This document shows, in pieces, positions 1 to 7,953 of a stretch of 16,553 nucleotides of DNA (position 1 is the first letter of the stretch; every line of letters begins with the position of its first letter). Location: NCBI GenBank assembly GCA_905194705.1, contig CAJJTI010000030.1, forward strand, positions 1 through 16,553. The letters are read 5' to 3'. The notes beneath the pieces are model-generated. The model worked only from the letters and a program-made list of their open reading frames with translations, did not search any database and was not told the DNA's origin. Both the position numbers and the translations under genes were made by a program. Origin of the DNA: an uncultured Solobacterium sp. Its GTDB lineage: Bacteria > Bacillota_I > Bacilli_A > Erysipelotrichales > Erysipelotrichaceae.

Positions 1-2
1 TA

Positions 3-1013
3 ATTATCACAGATAAAGATAATGCTTTGAATGTAATAGGAAAAGTAGATAGTCATTTGTTTGATAATTATACTTTAACTGGAATATCTTTGTTTGATGA
101 TACGCAAGAAAAAGAAATCAAAAATATACCTATTGTGTGCACAATAGAGTCAGTTCCTGAATTTATTTGTAAAGAATGGGTTGATGAAGTTCTAATTGTT
201 TTGCCTAAAACGATAGAATATCCTAAAAACTTAATAAATAAAATTGAAGAAACCGGTGTTGTTGTACATGTGAATATTCCATATATATCTAGTGAAAATG
301 GTAAAAGACAGTTTGTGGAAGACGTTGGAGGTTATACTGTATTAACAACAGCTTTTAATTACGCTTCTCCAAAACAATTATTGGTAAAAAGAATCATGGA
401 TATATGTGCAGGAATAATTGGATGTTTATTGACAGCTGTTATCTTTATTTTTGTTGCACCTATTATTTATATTAATTCTCCAGGGCCTATTTTTTATACA
501 CAAGAGAGAATTGGTAGAAATGGTAAACTATTTAAAATGTATAAGTTCAGAAGTATGTATTTAGACGCAGATGAACGTAAAGCAGAATTAATGAAAGAAA
601 ATAAAATTAAAGATGGAAGAATGTTTAAAATGGATTTTGATCCTAGAATTATTGGAAATAAGATTCTACCAGATGGAGAAAAGAAAACTGGTATTGGAGA
701 ATTCATTAGAAAGACATCTCTTGATGAATTTCCACAATTTTATAATGTTTTAAAAGGAGATATGTCACTTGTCGGTACGAGACCACCACTTGAAAGTGAA
801 GTTAATCTATATGAATTACATCATCATGCTAGGCTTGCGGTAAAACCAGGAATTACAGGTATGTGGCAAGTGTCGGGTAGAAGTAATATTACTGATTTTG
901 AAGAGGTAGTTAAGTTAGACAAAGAATATATTAATAACTGGAGCATAGGATTAGATATAAAAATTATATTTAAAACAATACTAGTAGTATTTAAAAAAGA
1001 AGGCTCAATGTAG
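3..1013 (+). CDS. Polyprenyl-phosphate sugar-1-phosphate transferase, 5' truncated by window edge
   Basis: This enzyme family transfers a hexose-1-phosphate from a UDP-sugar to undecaprenyl phosphate at the inner membrane, the first step of glycan repeat assembly. The frame is open to the window's first bases, so an internal TTG at 27 is not the start and the N-terminal membrane segments lie outside. Visible residues 1-110 resemble the Rossmann-like middle domain of WcaJ-type proteins. A hydrophobic segment follows KRIMD at about 130-155. Then comes the catalytic bacterial sugar transferase domain: GPIFYTQERIGRNG, YKFRSM, SLDEFPQF (the Asp-Glu pair is D241/E242 of the visible part), GDMSLVGTRPP and KPGITGMWQVSGRS. 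The C-terminus is complete. It ends 10 bases before the next gene, whose AGGAGA site overlaps its stop. Family assignment is firm; the sugar (glucose, galactose or other) cannot be read. A second priming enzyme lies at 14372-15673. Confidence 0.93.
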   Translation: MITDKDNALNVIGKVDSHLFDNYTLTGISLFDDTQEKEIKNIPIVCTIESVPEFICKEWVDEVLIVLPKTIEYPKNLINKIEETGVVVHVNIPYISSENGKRQFVEDVGGYTVLTTAFNYASPKQLLVKRIMDICAGIIGCLLTAVIFIFVAPIIYINSPGPIFYTQERIGRNGKLFKMYKFRSMYLDADERKAELMKENKIKDGRMFKMDFDPRIIGNKILPDGEKKTGIGEFIRKTSLDEFPQFYNVLKGDMSLVGTRPPLESEVNLYELHHHARLAVKPGITGMWQVSGRSNITDFEEVVKLDKEYINNWSIGLDIKIIFKTILVVFKKEGSM

Positions 1014-1023
1014 GAGAAATAAA

Positions 1024-2160
1024 ATGGGCGATAAATTAAAAATTGCAATGTTTGGACAAAAAAGATGGTCAAGAGAAGGTGGTATAGAAATTGTTGTAAA
1101 AGAACTGTGTACGCGTATGGCGCAAAAAGGTTGTGAAATAACATGCTATAACAGATCTGGCCATCATGTCAGTGGAGCTGAATATGATGTTGTAGATACT
1201 AGCAATGAATGCAAAGAAATTCGTCAAAAGTATGTCCCAACTATTGAAAAAAAAGGTCTTGCAGCGGTTAGTTCTTCTTTCTTTGCTGCTATCTATAGCG
1301 CTTTTGGAAAATATGATGTAGTACATATTCATGCTGAAGGTCCTGCTTTTTTCTCGTGGATTCCTAAGTTATGTGGAAAAAGAGTTATTGTTACTATTCA
1401 TGGATTAGACTGGCAACGAGAAAAATGGAAATCAGGTTTTGGTTCTAAATTTATTCGTCAAGGAGAAAGAAACGCTGTTAAATATGCAGATGAAATTATT
1501 GTTCTAAGTAAAAACGTTCAGAATTATTTTATGAATACATATAATAGAAGAACGTGGTATATCCCTAACGGCGTAAATATTCCTAAAGTAACAAATGCTA
1601 ATTTGATAACAGAAAAATATAGTTTAACAAAAAATTCATACATATTATTTTTAGGAAGATTAGTACCTGAAAAAGGTATTCGATATTTAATCGAAGCATA
1701 TAAAAATGTTAAAAGTAATAAAAAGCTAGTAATAGCTGGTGGCTCTAGTGATACGGTTTCTTTTATGGAAGAATTAAAAAAATTAGCAAAAGATGATGAT
1801 AGAATAATTTTTACTGGGTTTGTTCAAGGACAAATGTTAGATGAGCTTTATAGTAATGCGTATATTTATACGTTACCTTCTGATTTAGAAGGAATGCCAT
1901 TAAGTTTATTGGAAGCAATGAGTTATGGGAATTGTTGTTTAGTTTCAGATATTCCGGAATGTGCAGATGTGGTTGAAGACAAAGCATTACTATTTAAAAA
2001 GGCAGATATTAATGATTTAAAGATGAAATTGCAAGACGCTTGTAATAATCCTGAAAAAGTATTGGATATGAAAAGAAATGTTGCTAATTTTATATGCAAA
2101 AAATATAATTGGGATAATGTGGTAGAAAAAACATTGAAGTTGTATGGGGAAAAACAATGA
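1024..2160 (+). CDS. Glycosyltransferase family 4 (GT-B fold)
   Basis: A cytoplasmic GT4 transferase that probably adds a sugar to the lipid-linked repeat unit, soon after priming judging by its position. The N-terminal half opens with KIAMFGQKRW and a Gly-rich REGGIEIVVKEL loop, typical of GT4 enzymes of the rhamnosyltransferase/galactosyltransferase-like group. The C-terminal nucleotide-sugar domain has IPNGV, LFLGRLVPEKGI, and the E-x7-E motif at E289 and E297 (DLEGMPLSLLEAM). At 378 residues it is full length. The ATG is preceded by AGGAGA (1012-1017) at good spacing. Its TGA overlaps the next gene's ATG by four bases, indicating translational coupling. Codon use is AT-rich like the first gene, in contrast to the next gene beyond its first 25 or so codons. 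Donor and acceptor cannot be inferred. Confidence 0.93.
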   Translation: MGDKLKIAMFGQKRWSREGGIEIVVKELCTRMAQKGCEITCYNRSGHHVSGAEYDVVDTSNECKEIRQKYVPTIEKKGLAAVSSSFFAAIYSAFGKYDVVHIHAEGPAFFSWIPKLCGKRVIVTIHGLDWQREKWKSGFGSKFIRQGERNAVKYADEIIVLSKNVQNYFMNTYNRRTWYIPNGVNIPKVTNANLITEKYSLTKNSYILFLGRLVPEKGIRYLIEAYKNVKSNKKLVIAGGSSDTVSFMEELKKLAKDDDRIIFTGFVQGQMLDELYSNAYIYTLPSDLEGMPLSLLEAMSYGNCCLVSDIPECADVVEDKALLFKKADINDLKMKLQDACNNPEKVLDMKRNVANFICKKYNWDNVVEKTLKLYGEKQ

Positions 2161-3371
2161 AGATATTGATAATAAATAAGTTTTTGTATCCAAATGGTGG
2201 CTCAGAGACGTACATATTTAAATTGGGTGAAGCGTTAGAGCGGCACGGACACGAGGTTCAGTACTTCGGAATGGAGCACGAAGGCCGCTGTGTGGGCAAC
2301 CTGGTCAATGCTTATACGTCCGATATGGATTTCCACGGTGGTAGCAAGCTGTCGAAACTGACTTACCCGATCAAGACTATTTACAGCAAGGAAGCAAGAG
2401 AAAAATTAAGACTGGTACTAGATGACTTCAAGCCGGATGTCTGTCACCTGAACAACTTTAACTACCAGCTGACACCTTCCATCATTCTGGAAATCGTGAA
2501 GTGGCGCAAGGAGACCGGAAGGGATTGTAAGATCATCTTCACGGCACATGACTACCAGCTTGTCTGCCCGAACCATCAATTAAAGAACCCTATCACACAT
2601 GAGAACTGTGAAAAGTGCCTCGGCGGTCATTTCATGAATTGCGTGAAAGGAAAATGCGTTCACGGTTCTACAGCAAAATCTATCGTTGGCATGATGGAGG
2701 CCGAGTTATGGAAGTGGAACGGAGCATACAAGTATATTGACAAAATTATTTGCTGCTCGGAGTTCCTGAAAACCAAGATGGATACGAATCCGCTGTTTGC
2801 AACTAAGACAATTGCAATGCACAACTTTGTGGAGAAGGTAGAGCCTAAGGCCGTTGAAAAGAAAGATTACGTCCTCTACTTCGGCCGTTTCTCTGAGGAG
2901 AAGGGAATCAACACTCTTGTTGAGACCTGCAATCTGCTACCAGATACTCAGTTTATTTTTGCTGGTTCTGGTCCGTTGGAAGACAAGGTCAATCAGCTGA
3001 AAAATGTTAAGAATGTTGGTTTCCAGACTGGCGATGCATTGGACAAACTGATTCGGGAAGCAAAGTTCTCCATTTACCCGTCTGAGTGGTATGAGAACTG
3101 CCCGTTCTCTGTTATGGAAAGTCAACAGCGCGGAACTCCTGTCATTGGCGCAAATATCGGTGGCATTCCTGAATTAATCACAGATGGTGTGGACGGACGA
3201 TTGTTCACCAGCAAAGATTCCAAGCAGCTAGCAGCTGTCATCAGAGAATTGTGGAATGCTCCAGAGAAGGTTGAGGAATATGCTAAAGCCTGTCTGAATC
3301 TTGAGAGAGATGACCTTGATTCTTACTGTGATAAACTCATCACAATTTATCTGGGGGATAACACTCAGTAA
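2157..3371 (+). CDS. Glycosyltransferase family 4, with a base-composition break near its 5' end
   Basis: A 404-residue GT4 enzyme for repeat-unit assembly. The N-terminus KILIINKFLYPNGGSETY gives the Gly-rich acceptor loop. A Cys-rich stretch around residues 139-168 (ENCEKCLGGHFMNC and following Cys) resembles one found in a GT4 subgroup. The donor domain has LYFGRFSEEKGI, FIFAGSGPLE and an E-x7-E motif at E313 and E321 within SEWYENCPFSVMES, then GGIPELI. Start is the ATG overlapping the previous stop. The first 75 bases or so are AT-rich like the preceding gene; from about 2235 the codons switch to GC-rich choices (CGG, CAC, GGC, CTG), suggesting a recombination joint inside the coding sequence with the frame intact. 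A broken paralogue of its C-terminal half follows immediately. Confidence 0.93.
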   Translation: MKILIINKFLYPNGGSETYIFKLGEALERHGHEVQYFGMEHEGRCVGNLVNAYTSDMDFHGGSKLSKLTYPIKTIYSKEAREKLRLVLDDFKPDVCHLNNFNYQLTPSIILEIVKWRKETGRDCKIIFTAHDYQLVCPNHQLKNPITHENCEKCLGGHFMNCVKGKCVHGSTAKSIVGMMEAELWKWNGAYKYIDKIICCSEFLKTKMDTNPLFATKTIAMHNFVEKVEPKAVEKKDYVLYFGRFSEEKGINTLVETCNLLPDTQFIFAGSGPLEDKVNQLKNVKNVGFQTGDALDKLIREAKFSIYPSEWYENCPFSVMESQQRGTPVIGANIGGIPELITDGVDGRLFTSKDSKQLAAVIRELWNAPEKVEEYAKACLNLERDDLDSYCDKLITIYLGDNTQ

Positions 3372-3381
3372 ATACTGGAGG

Positions 3382-3875
3382 AAGGACTACGCCTTGTACT
3401 TCGGCCGTTTTTCCGAGGAAAAGGGCATCGGCACATTCAACAAGGTCTGTAAGGAACTGCCGGATGTGCAGTTCATCTTCGCCGGCACTGGTCCGCTGGA
3501 AGCGAGCATCAGGGGTGTAAGCAACATTAAGAATGTTGGATTCCAGAAGGGCGAGGCACTGGAAAATCTCATCCGTAAGGCACGGTTTTCTATTTATTCG
3601 TCCGAGTGGTACGAGAACTGCCATTCTCCGTGATGGAATCCCAGATGTACGGCACAGCGGTGCTAGGTGCAGACAGTGTTGGTATCCCGGAACTGATTCA
3701 GGTTGGCAAGACCGGCGAGCTGTTTGAAAGCGGTAACGCCTAAGACCTGAAGAAGAAGGTCGAGAAGCTCTGGAAGGATAAGAAGCTGTGTGAGCAGTAT
3801 AGCAAGAATTGTAAGGACATCAGCTTCGATACCATTGATGAGTATTACAAGAAAATTATGAAGGTGTATCGGTAA
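3382..3875 (+). pseudogene. Broken GT4 glycosyltransferase (C-terminal half, frameshift plus nonsense)
   Basis: This is the remnant of a second GT4 gene paralogous to the one just upstream. From AAG at 3382 it reads KDYALYFGRFSEEKGIG, matching residue 236 onward of its neighbour (KDYVLYFGRFSEEKGIN), then FIFAGTGPLE and SEWYENC. At 3621-3622 one C is missing compared with the TGCCCATTC expected, so the frame runs to a TGA at 3631. Restoring the base gives FSVMESQMYG and GIPELI in the third frame, then a TAA at 3741-3743 inside what should be GNAxDLKKK, and a natural end at TAA 3873-3875. The N-terminal acceptor half is absent. The two copies are clearly diverged (about half to two thirds identical by eye), so they were tandem paralogues rather than a fresh duplication. 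No activity is expected. Confidence 0.88.
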
Positions 3876-3883
3876 AACTGATA
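3867..3883 (+). other. Small hairpin over the pseudogene stop, just upstream of the next ribosome site
   Basis: TATCGGT, loop AAA, ACTGATA gives a 7-bp stem with one G-U pair. No T-run follows, so it is not an intrinsic terminator. It ends four bases before the GAGGAG ribosome site of the acyltransferase gene. It may be incidental. Confidence 0.3.
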
Positions 3884-3886
3884 CGT

Positions 3887-3892
3887 GAGGAG
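3887..3892 (+). promoter_or_regulatory. Ribosome binding site that decides the acyltransferase start
   Basis: GAGGAG at 3887-3892 lies 7 bases before the GTG at 3900. The in-frame GTG at 3885 overlaps this site and has no Shine-Dalgarno motif of its own at a useful distance, so 3900 is preferred. Confidence 0.6.
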
Positions 3893-3899
3893 AAAATTT

Positions 3900-4913
3900 G
3901 TGGCTACGAAAGCGGATCGATATGAGGGGATAGACGGATTAAAGGCGTATGCCATTCTTGGCATTGCTCTGATGCACGTCCTTTCAAATGGAAAATATGA
4001 ATTGGGAGGATTTGTGTTTGAACGACTGATACCATCTTTCACAAATCTCGTTTTCCTTTTTATGTTGGTCAGTGGTTTTGGAATGTGCTGCGGCTATTAT
4101 CAGAAAATTATTGATCGTAAGATTAGCGTAGAGGATTTCTACAAGAAACGATACATCAAGATCTGGCCGTATTTTGCACTGCTTTGTGCGTTGGACTTTG
4201 TGATTTCACCGAGCAAGGAATCTTTGTTTGAAGTTTTTGCAAACTTGACATTATGCCAAGGGCTTCTGCCGAATGCAAATATTTCGGTCATTGGTGTGAG
4301 TTGGACACTGGCAGTCATTTTTGTGTTTTATATGCTGTTCCCGTTCTTCTGTTTCCTGATTGGAAATAAGAAGAGAGTGTGGGGCGTAGCAGTTGCAGCA
4401 CTGGTGTTTAACTGGCTGTGCGCTAATTACTTCAAGGCTGAAAGGACTAATATCGTCTATGATGCTATTTACTTTACCGCTGGCGGGCTGATTTTCCTCT
4501 ATCGAAAAGAGCTGGCCGACTTTGCATCCAAACATAAGGTAATCGCCGGTGTGATTTTGATGGTAGCTGCAGATGCTTACTTTGTGTTAGGTGGCTCTAC
4601 GCTCACAATACTGTTCTTCTGTGTGGCAGCATTGGTTTATTCCCTCGGCTGTAAAGTGGGGGTACTGGTCAATCCAGTTGCCAAGTTCCTTGGTAGTATC
4701 AGCTTCGAGATTTACCTGTGCCACATGGTGATTTATCGTGTGCTTGAGAAGCTGCACCTCGTTCATCTATTTGGAAACGGTCTGCTGACATATATCTTCA
4801 CGGCAGTCGCAGTTATATGTGGCTCGATTGTGTTTTCAGTATGTGCCAAGTGGTTCTTAAATAAAATCGAAACATTCTTAAAAGAGAGAGTTAGGAGAGT
4901 TAATCATGTCTGA
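3900..4913 (+). CDS. Membrane acyltransferase, acyltransferase 3 family (OafA/Cps-type)
   Basis: A polytopic inner-membrane protein of the family that O-acetylates or otherwise acylates surface sugars using a cytoplasmic acyl donor. The N-terminus YEGIDGLKAYAIL...LMHV carries the family signature (D12, K15 in place of the more usual Arg, and H26). About ten hydrophobic segments follow through to VICGSIVFSVCAKWFL and a basic tail. At 337 residues it is within the usual range. Start is GTG 3900, chosen from the spacing to GAGGAG; a GTG at 3885 would add five residues. Its TGA overlaps the radical SAM gene's ATG by eight bases, so the two are coupled. It lies in the GC-richer block. The substrate and acyl group are unknown. 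Confidence 0.88.
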   Translation: MATKADRYEGIDGLKAYAILGIALMHVLSNGKYELGGFVFERLIPSFTNLVFLFMLVSGFGMCCGYYQKIIDRKISVEDFYKKRYIKIWPYFALLCALDFVISPSKESLFEVFANLTLCQGLLPNANISVIGVSWTLAVIFVFYMLFPFFCFLIGNKKRVWGVAVAALVFNWLCANYFKAERTNIVYDAIYFTAGGLIFLYRKELADFASKHKVIAGVILMVAADAYFVLGGSTLTILFFCVAALVYSLGCKVGVLVNPVAKFLGSISFEIYLCHMVIYRVLEKLHLVHLFGNGLLTYIFTAVAVICGSIVFSVCAKWFLNKIETFLKERVRRVNHV

Positions 4914-6084
4914 AGAAAAGAAGTTAAATGGTACGGTAATCGTTACTTACCGCTGCAATGCTCGTTGCTCTATGTGCAACCGCTATAAGGCACCTTCCAA
5001 GCCGGAAGAGGAAATCAGCATCGAGACCATTAAGAAACTGCCGAAGATGTATTTCACCAACATTACCGGTGGTGAGCCGTTCATCCGCACTGACCTGAAA
5101 GATATTGTACGCGAACTGTACAAGAAGTCTGACCGTATTGTTATTTCGACGAACGGTTTCTTTACAGATCGTATCGTTGACCTGTGCAAGGAGTTCCCAC
5201 AGATCGGTATCCGTATTTCTATTGAGGGTCTAGAGCAGACCAACAATGAAATCCGCGGTCTGCAGAACGGTTACCAGCGTGGTTACGGCACACTGAAGAA
5301 ACTGCGTGAGATGGGCATGAAGGACGTTGGCTTCGGTATGACTGTTCAGGACAAGAACGCTCCTGACCTTGTTCCTCTGTACAAGATTTCAGATGAAATG
5401 GGCATGGAGTTTGCAACTGCTTCTCTGCACAACAGTTTCTATTTCGTTGAGGCTAAGAACATCATCCATGATCGTCCGATGGTTGCTAAGAACTTTGAAA
5501 ATCTGGTTAACGAATTGCTCCGCAGCAACAGCCCGAAGAAATGGTTCCGTGCATACTTTAACCATGGCTTGATCAACTACATCTATGGCCAAAAGCGCCT
5601 GTTGCCTTGCGACATGAGCTTTGATACCTTCTTCATCGATCCGTATGGCGATGTCATGCCTTGCAATGGTACCAAGGATAAGGAAGTCATGGGTAACCTG
5701 AACAATCAGACTTGGGACGAACTGTGGAACAGCCCGGAGGCCGAGAAGGTTCGTGAAAAGGTTCGTTGCTGCGATCGTGACTGCTGGATGATCGGCTCTG
5801 TCAGCCCTGCGATGCATAAGTACATCTGGAAGCCTGCTACTTGGGTTCTGGTTCACAAATTCAAGGCTCTCTTCACCAAGCATCCGTACAGCATGTATGA
5901 GCTGAAAATTTGCCGTGACTATCGTGATGGAAAGGTGACCGAGGAAGAACTGGATAAGTGCAGTACATGTGATGTAAATGCTTGCATCAATAACGGTCTG
6001 AGCGCTGCTAGTATGGAGCAGCTGAAAAATAAAACTGGTGAAGAAATTGTTGATGCGGATATTGCTCAGCAGATGGGGAAATAA
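4906..6084 (+). CDS. Radical SAM/SPASM-domain protein
   Basis: An iron-sulfur enzyme that would cleave S-adenosylmethionine to start radical chemistry; its substrate is unknown. Residues 17-24 hold the Cx3Cx2C cluster motif (C17, C21, C24 in CNARCSMC), followed by GGEP at 55-58 and an ISIEG strand. The C-terminal part has C235-x12-G-x4-C253, the Cx9-15Gx4C opening of SPASM auxiliary-cluster domains, then C288, C289, C293, and a late group C336, C352, C355, C360, so an auxiliary cluster is likely though the ligand pattern is not textbook. Total length is 392. No precursor peptide gene is visible nearby, and the coupling to an acyltransferase inside a glycan operon hints at a sugar or lipid-linked glycan substrate; that is inference. 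Codons are strongly biased (CTG, CGT, GTT, AAG), unlike the AT-rich genes on either side. Confidence 0.92.
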   Translation: MSEEKKLNGTVIVTYRCNARCSMCNRYKAPSKPEEEISIETIKKLPKMYFTNITGGEPFIRTDLKDIVRELYKKSDRIVISTNGFFTDRIVDLCKEFPQIGIRISIEGLEQTNNEIRGLQNGYQRGYGTLKKLREMGMKDVGFGMTVQDKNAPDLVPLYKISDEMGMEFATASLHNSFYFVEAKNIIHDRPMVAKNFENLVNELLRSNSPKKWFRAYFNHGLINYIYGQKRLLPCDMSFDTFFIDPYGDVMPCNGTKDKEVMGNLNNQTWDELWNSPEAEKVREKVRCCDRDCWMIGSVSPAMHKYIWKPATWVLVHKFKALFTKHPYSMYELKICRDYRDGKVTEEELDKCSTCDVNACINNGLSAASMEQLKNKTGEEIVDADIAQQMGK

Positions 6085-6085
6085 A

Positions 6086-6976
6086 ATGATTACAGTACTT
6101 ACGCCAACATATAATCGAGCTGAAAGACTTGATGGGTTATTTCAATCATTACTTGCTCAAGACAACAAGGAGTTTATTTGGCTCGTTGTTGATGATGGAA
6201 GTACGGATGATACAGAATCAAAAATTTCTACATTTATTGACAAGGCCAATTTCAAGATTATTTACAAAAAGAAAAATAATGGAGGTAAGCACACTGCTTT
6301 AAATTTTGCATATCAGTTCATAGATACTGATTTGACATTTATAGTTGACAGTGACGATGAACTTACTTCGGATGCCATAAGTACCATTGAAGCATGCCAT
6401 GACAAGTATTCATCAGAAAGCAACTTATGTGGCTATTCCTTTTTGAGAAAAAAAAGAGAAGGCGGCTTCCTAAACTCGGGAATTCTTCCTGAAAATGGAT
6501 ATAGAGCCGATTTTGTAACATGCAGGATAAATGGTAATATGCCAGGGGATATGGCTGAAGTATGGAAAACTAAATGCCTAAAAGAATTTCCGTTTCCTGA
6601 GTTCCCTGATGAAAAGTTCCTGGGTGAAGATATAATCTGGTTTAAAATGGCAGAAAAATATGAAATGCGTTTCTTTGATAAAGCAATTTATATTTCTAAT
6701 TATTTGGATGATGGTTTGACAAGGAATAGAAGGAAACACAATATTCTTTCCCCAAAAGGATGCATGGCCAGAGCGGAGGTTTTCCTTGATTCTAAAGCAA
6801 ATAGTAAAGTTAAAGTAAAAGCTATGCTTCAGTACATTATTTATGGGAAGTTTGCTAATAATAGATGTGCACAACTATTCGATAAAAGTAAGCATAAATT
6901 TGTTTTTGTTTTCCTGTATCCTGCTGCATATTTCTTGTACAGAAAATGGAAGAAAACATATATAGATAAGGTGTAA
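6086..6976 (+). CDS. Glycosyltransferase family 2 (GT-A fold)
   Basis: A 296-residue GT2 inverting transferase, probably extending the repeat unit in the cytoplasm. It opens with MITVLTPTYNRAERL and has VVDDGSTDDT, the NNGGKHTALN segment and the metal-binding DSDDE at D88-E92. The C-terminal part GEDIIWFKMAEKY contains the ED(I) acid-base-like motif seen in the family, and ends in a basic, hydrophobic tail. The ATG at 6086 is chosen because the domain begins exactly there; an in-frame ATG at 6038 lies inside the radical SAM gene and would add non-conserved residues. It sits one base after the previous stop, with AGATGGGGA upstream. Codon use returns to AT-rich here, marking the right edge of the GC-richer block. 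Donor sugar is unknown. Confidence 0.92.
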   Translation: MITVLTPTYNRAERLDGLFQSLLAQDNKEFIWLVVDDGSTDDTESKISTFIDKANFKIIYKKKNNGGKHTALNFAYQFIDTDLTFIVDSDDELTSDAISTIEACHDKYSSESNLCGYSFLRKKREGGFLNSGILPENGYRADFVTCRINGNMPGDMAEVWKTKCLKEFPFPEFPDEKFLGEDIIWFKMAEKYEMRFFDKAIYISNYLDDGLTRNRRKHNILSPKGCMARAEVFLDSKANSKVKVKAMLQYIIYGKFANNRCAQLFDKSKHKFVFVFLYPAAYFLYRKWKKTYIDKV

Positions 6977-6978
6977 AA

Positions 6979-7953
6979 GTGAAGGAATGTAAGGTTACAA
7001 TTGCTGTCCCTGTATATAATGGGCAAAATGTTATTGAAAGATGCGTAAATAGTATATTTGAACAATCGTATCAGAATATAGAGATTATAGTAGTAAATGA
7101 TGGATCAGTTGATGATACTAAAAGGATTTTGGATGGCCTGAGGAAAAAGGATGCAAGATTATATGTTATTGATATAAATAATGGCGGAGTGTCTAATGCA
7201 CGTAATCAAGCAATAAAACAAGCTAGCGGTGACTTAATATGTTTTGTTGATGCTGATGATTATATATTGCCGTCTTATGTTCAGGGGTTTGTAGATAATT
7301 TTGAAGATAATGCACTTCTAGTAACTACATATCAAACAGTTACAGATATTTCCGCTGTGAGACAAAATGTATGTAAAGTGAGTAGAGAGATTTATTCACC
7401 AGAAGATGCCGAGATGGAAATGTTTTATGGGTATAAGCTTGGCAATTATTGTTGGGACAAGTGTTATGATTTACGTTCCATTCGTGATAATAAAATTATG
7501 TTTGACACTTCACTGAAAATTGGAGAGGATACTGCCTTTGTTAATGAGTATGTTCGGAAGAGCAAAAAGGTCATATGTTTGGATCAAAAAAACTACGTTC
7601 ACATCGTTAATGATCAGAGTGTGATGGAGAATTTATATCGTGACAATGCATGGAAATCACTGTATGAATCAATCTGCGTTTCCAAAAGCATTCTGGAAAC
7701 ATCAAAATCCTCAAAAGCGAATAAAGCGATTCTTGCAGCTGTTGTGCAAGCTGAGGAACACTTACTTAGAATAATGTGCGTGAAAAATGTGACGGGCGAA
7801 ATCTATGATGGAGAGCTTAAGTCGTTTAAAAAGAACTACCTTAGTGTTGTTCTTGATCCTCGAATTGATGTAAGACAAAGAATTAAAGTTTTAATGATGG
7901 GGATAAATCCCTTTAGAAGGAAATTTTATGAAAGAATATATAGGGTTAAGTAA
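6979..7953 (+). CDS. Glycosyltransferase family 2 (GT-A fold)
   Basis: A 324-residue GT2 enzyme. It reads KVTIAVPVYNGQNVIERC, then EIIVVNDGSVDDT, NNGGVSNARN and the metal-binding DADD at D91-D94, with GEDTAFVNEY as the likely catalytic-base region. It starts with GTG at 6979, preceded by AAGGTG across the previous stop codon, two bases after that stop. It ends directly before the next ATG with no gap. It is similar in length and layout to the following gene, with which it forms a tandem pair of GT2 paralogues. Sugar specificity cannot be read from the sequence. Confidence 0.92.
   Translation: MKECKVTIAVPVYNGQNVIERCVNSIFEQSYQNIEIIVVNDGSVDDTKRILDGLRKKDARLYVIDINNGGVSNARNQAIKQASGDLICFVDADDYILPSYVQGFVDNFEDNALLVTTYQTVTDISAVRQNVCKVSREIYSPEDAEMEMFYGYKLGNYCWDKCYDLRSIRDNKIMFDTSLKIGEDTAFVNEYVRKSKKVICLDQKNYVHIVNDQSVMENLYRDNAWKSLYESICVSKSILETSKSSKANKAILAAVVQAEEHLLRIMCVKNVTGEIYDGELKSFKKNYLSVVLDPRIDVRQRIKVLMMGINPFRRKFYERIYRVK

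Noticed and set aside
27..1013. TTG at 27 as the start of the first gene
   Set aside because: The frame is open to the window edge and the protein resembles the family already before this codon; the gene simply continues upstream.
3301..3633. A separate 110-residue gene overlapping the end of the GT4 gene
   Set aside because: Its first 27 codons are out-of-frame reading of the upstream gene; only the rest is homologous, and it is the first part of the GT4 pseudogene.
5389..5883. 164-codon frame on the minus strand opposite the radical SAM gene
   Set aside because: No family-like motifs, no ribosome site, and it mirrors a strongly biased coding frame; a shadow.
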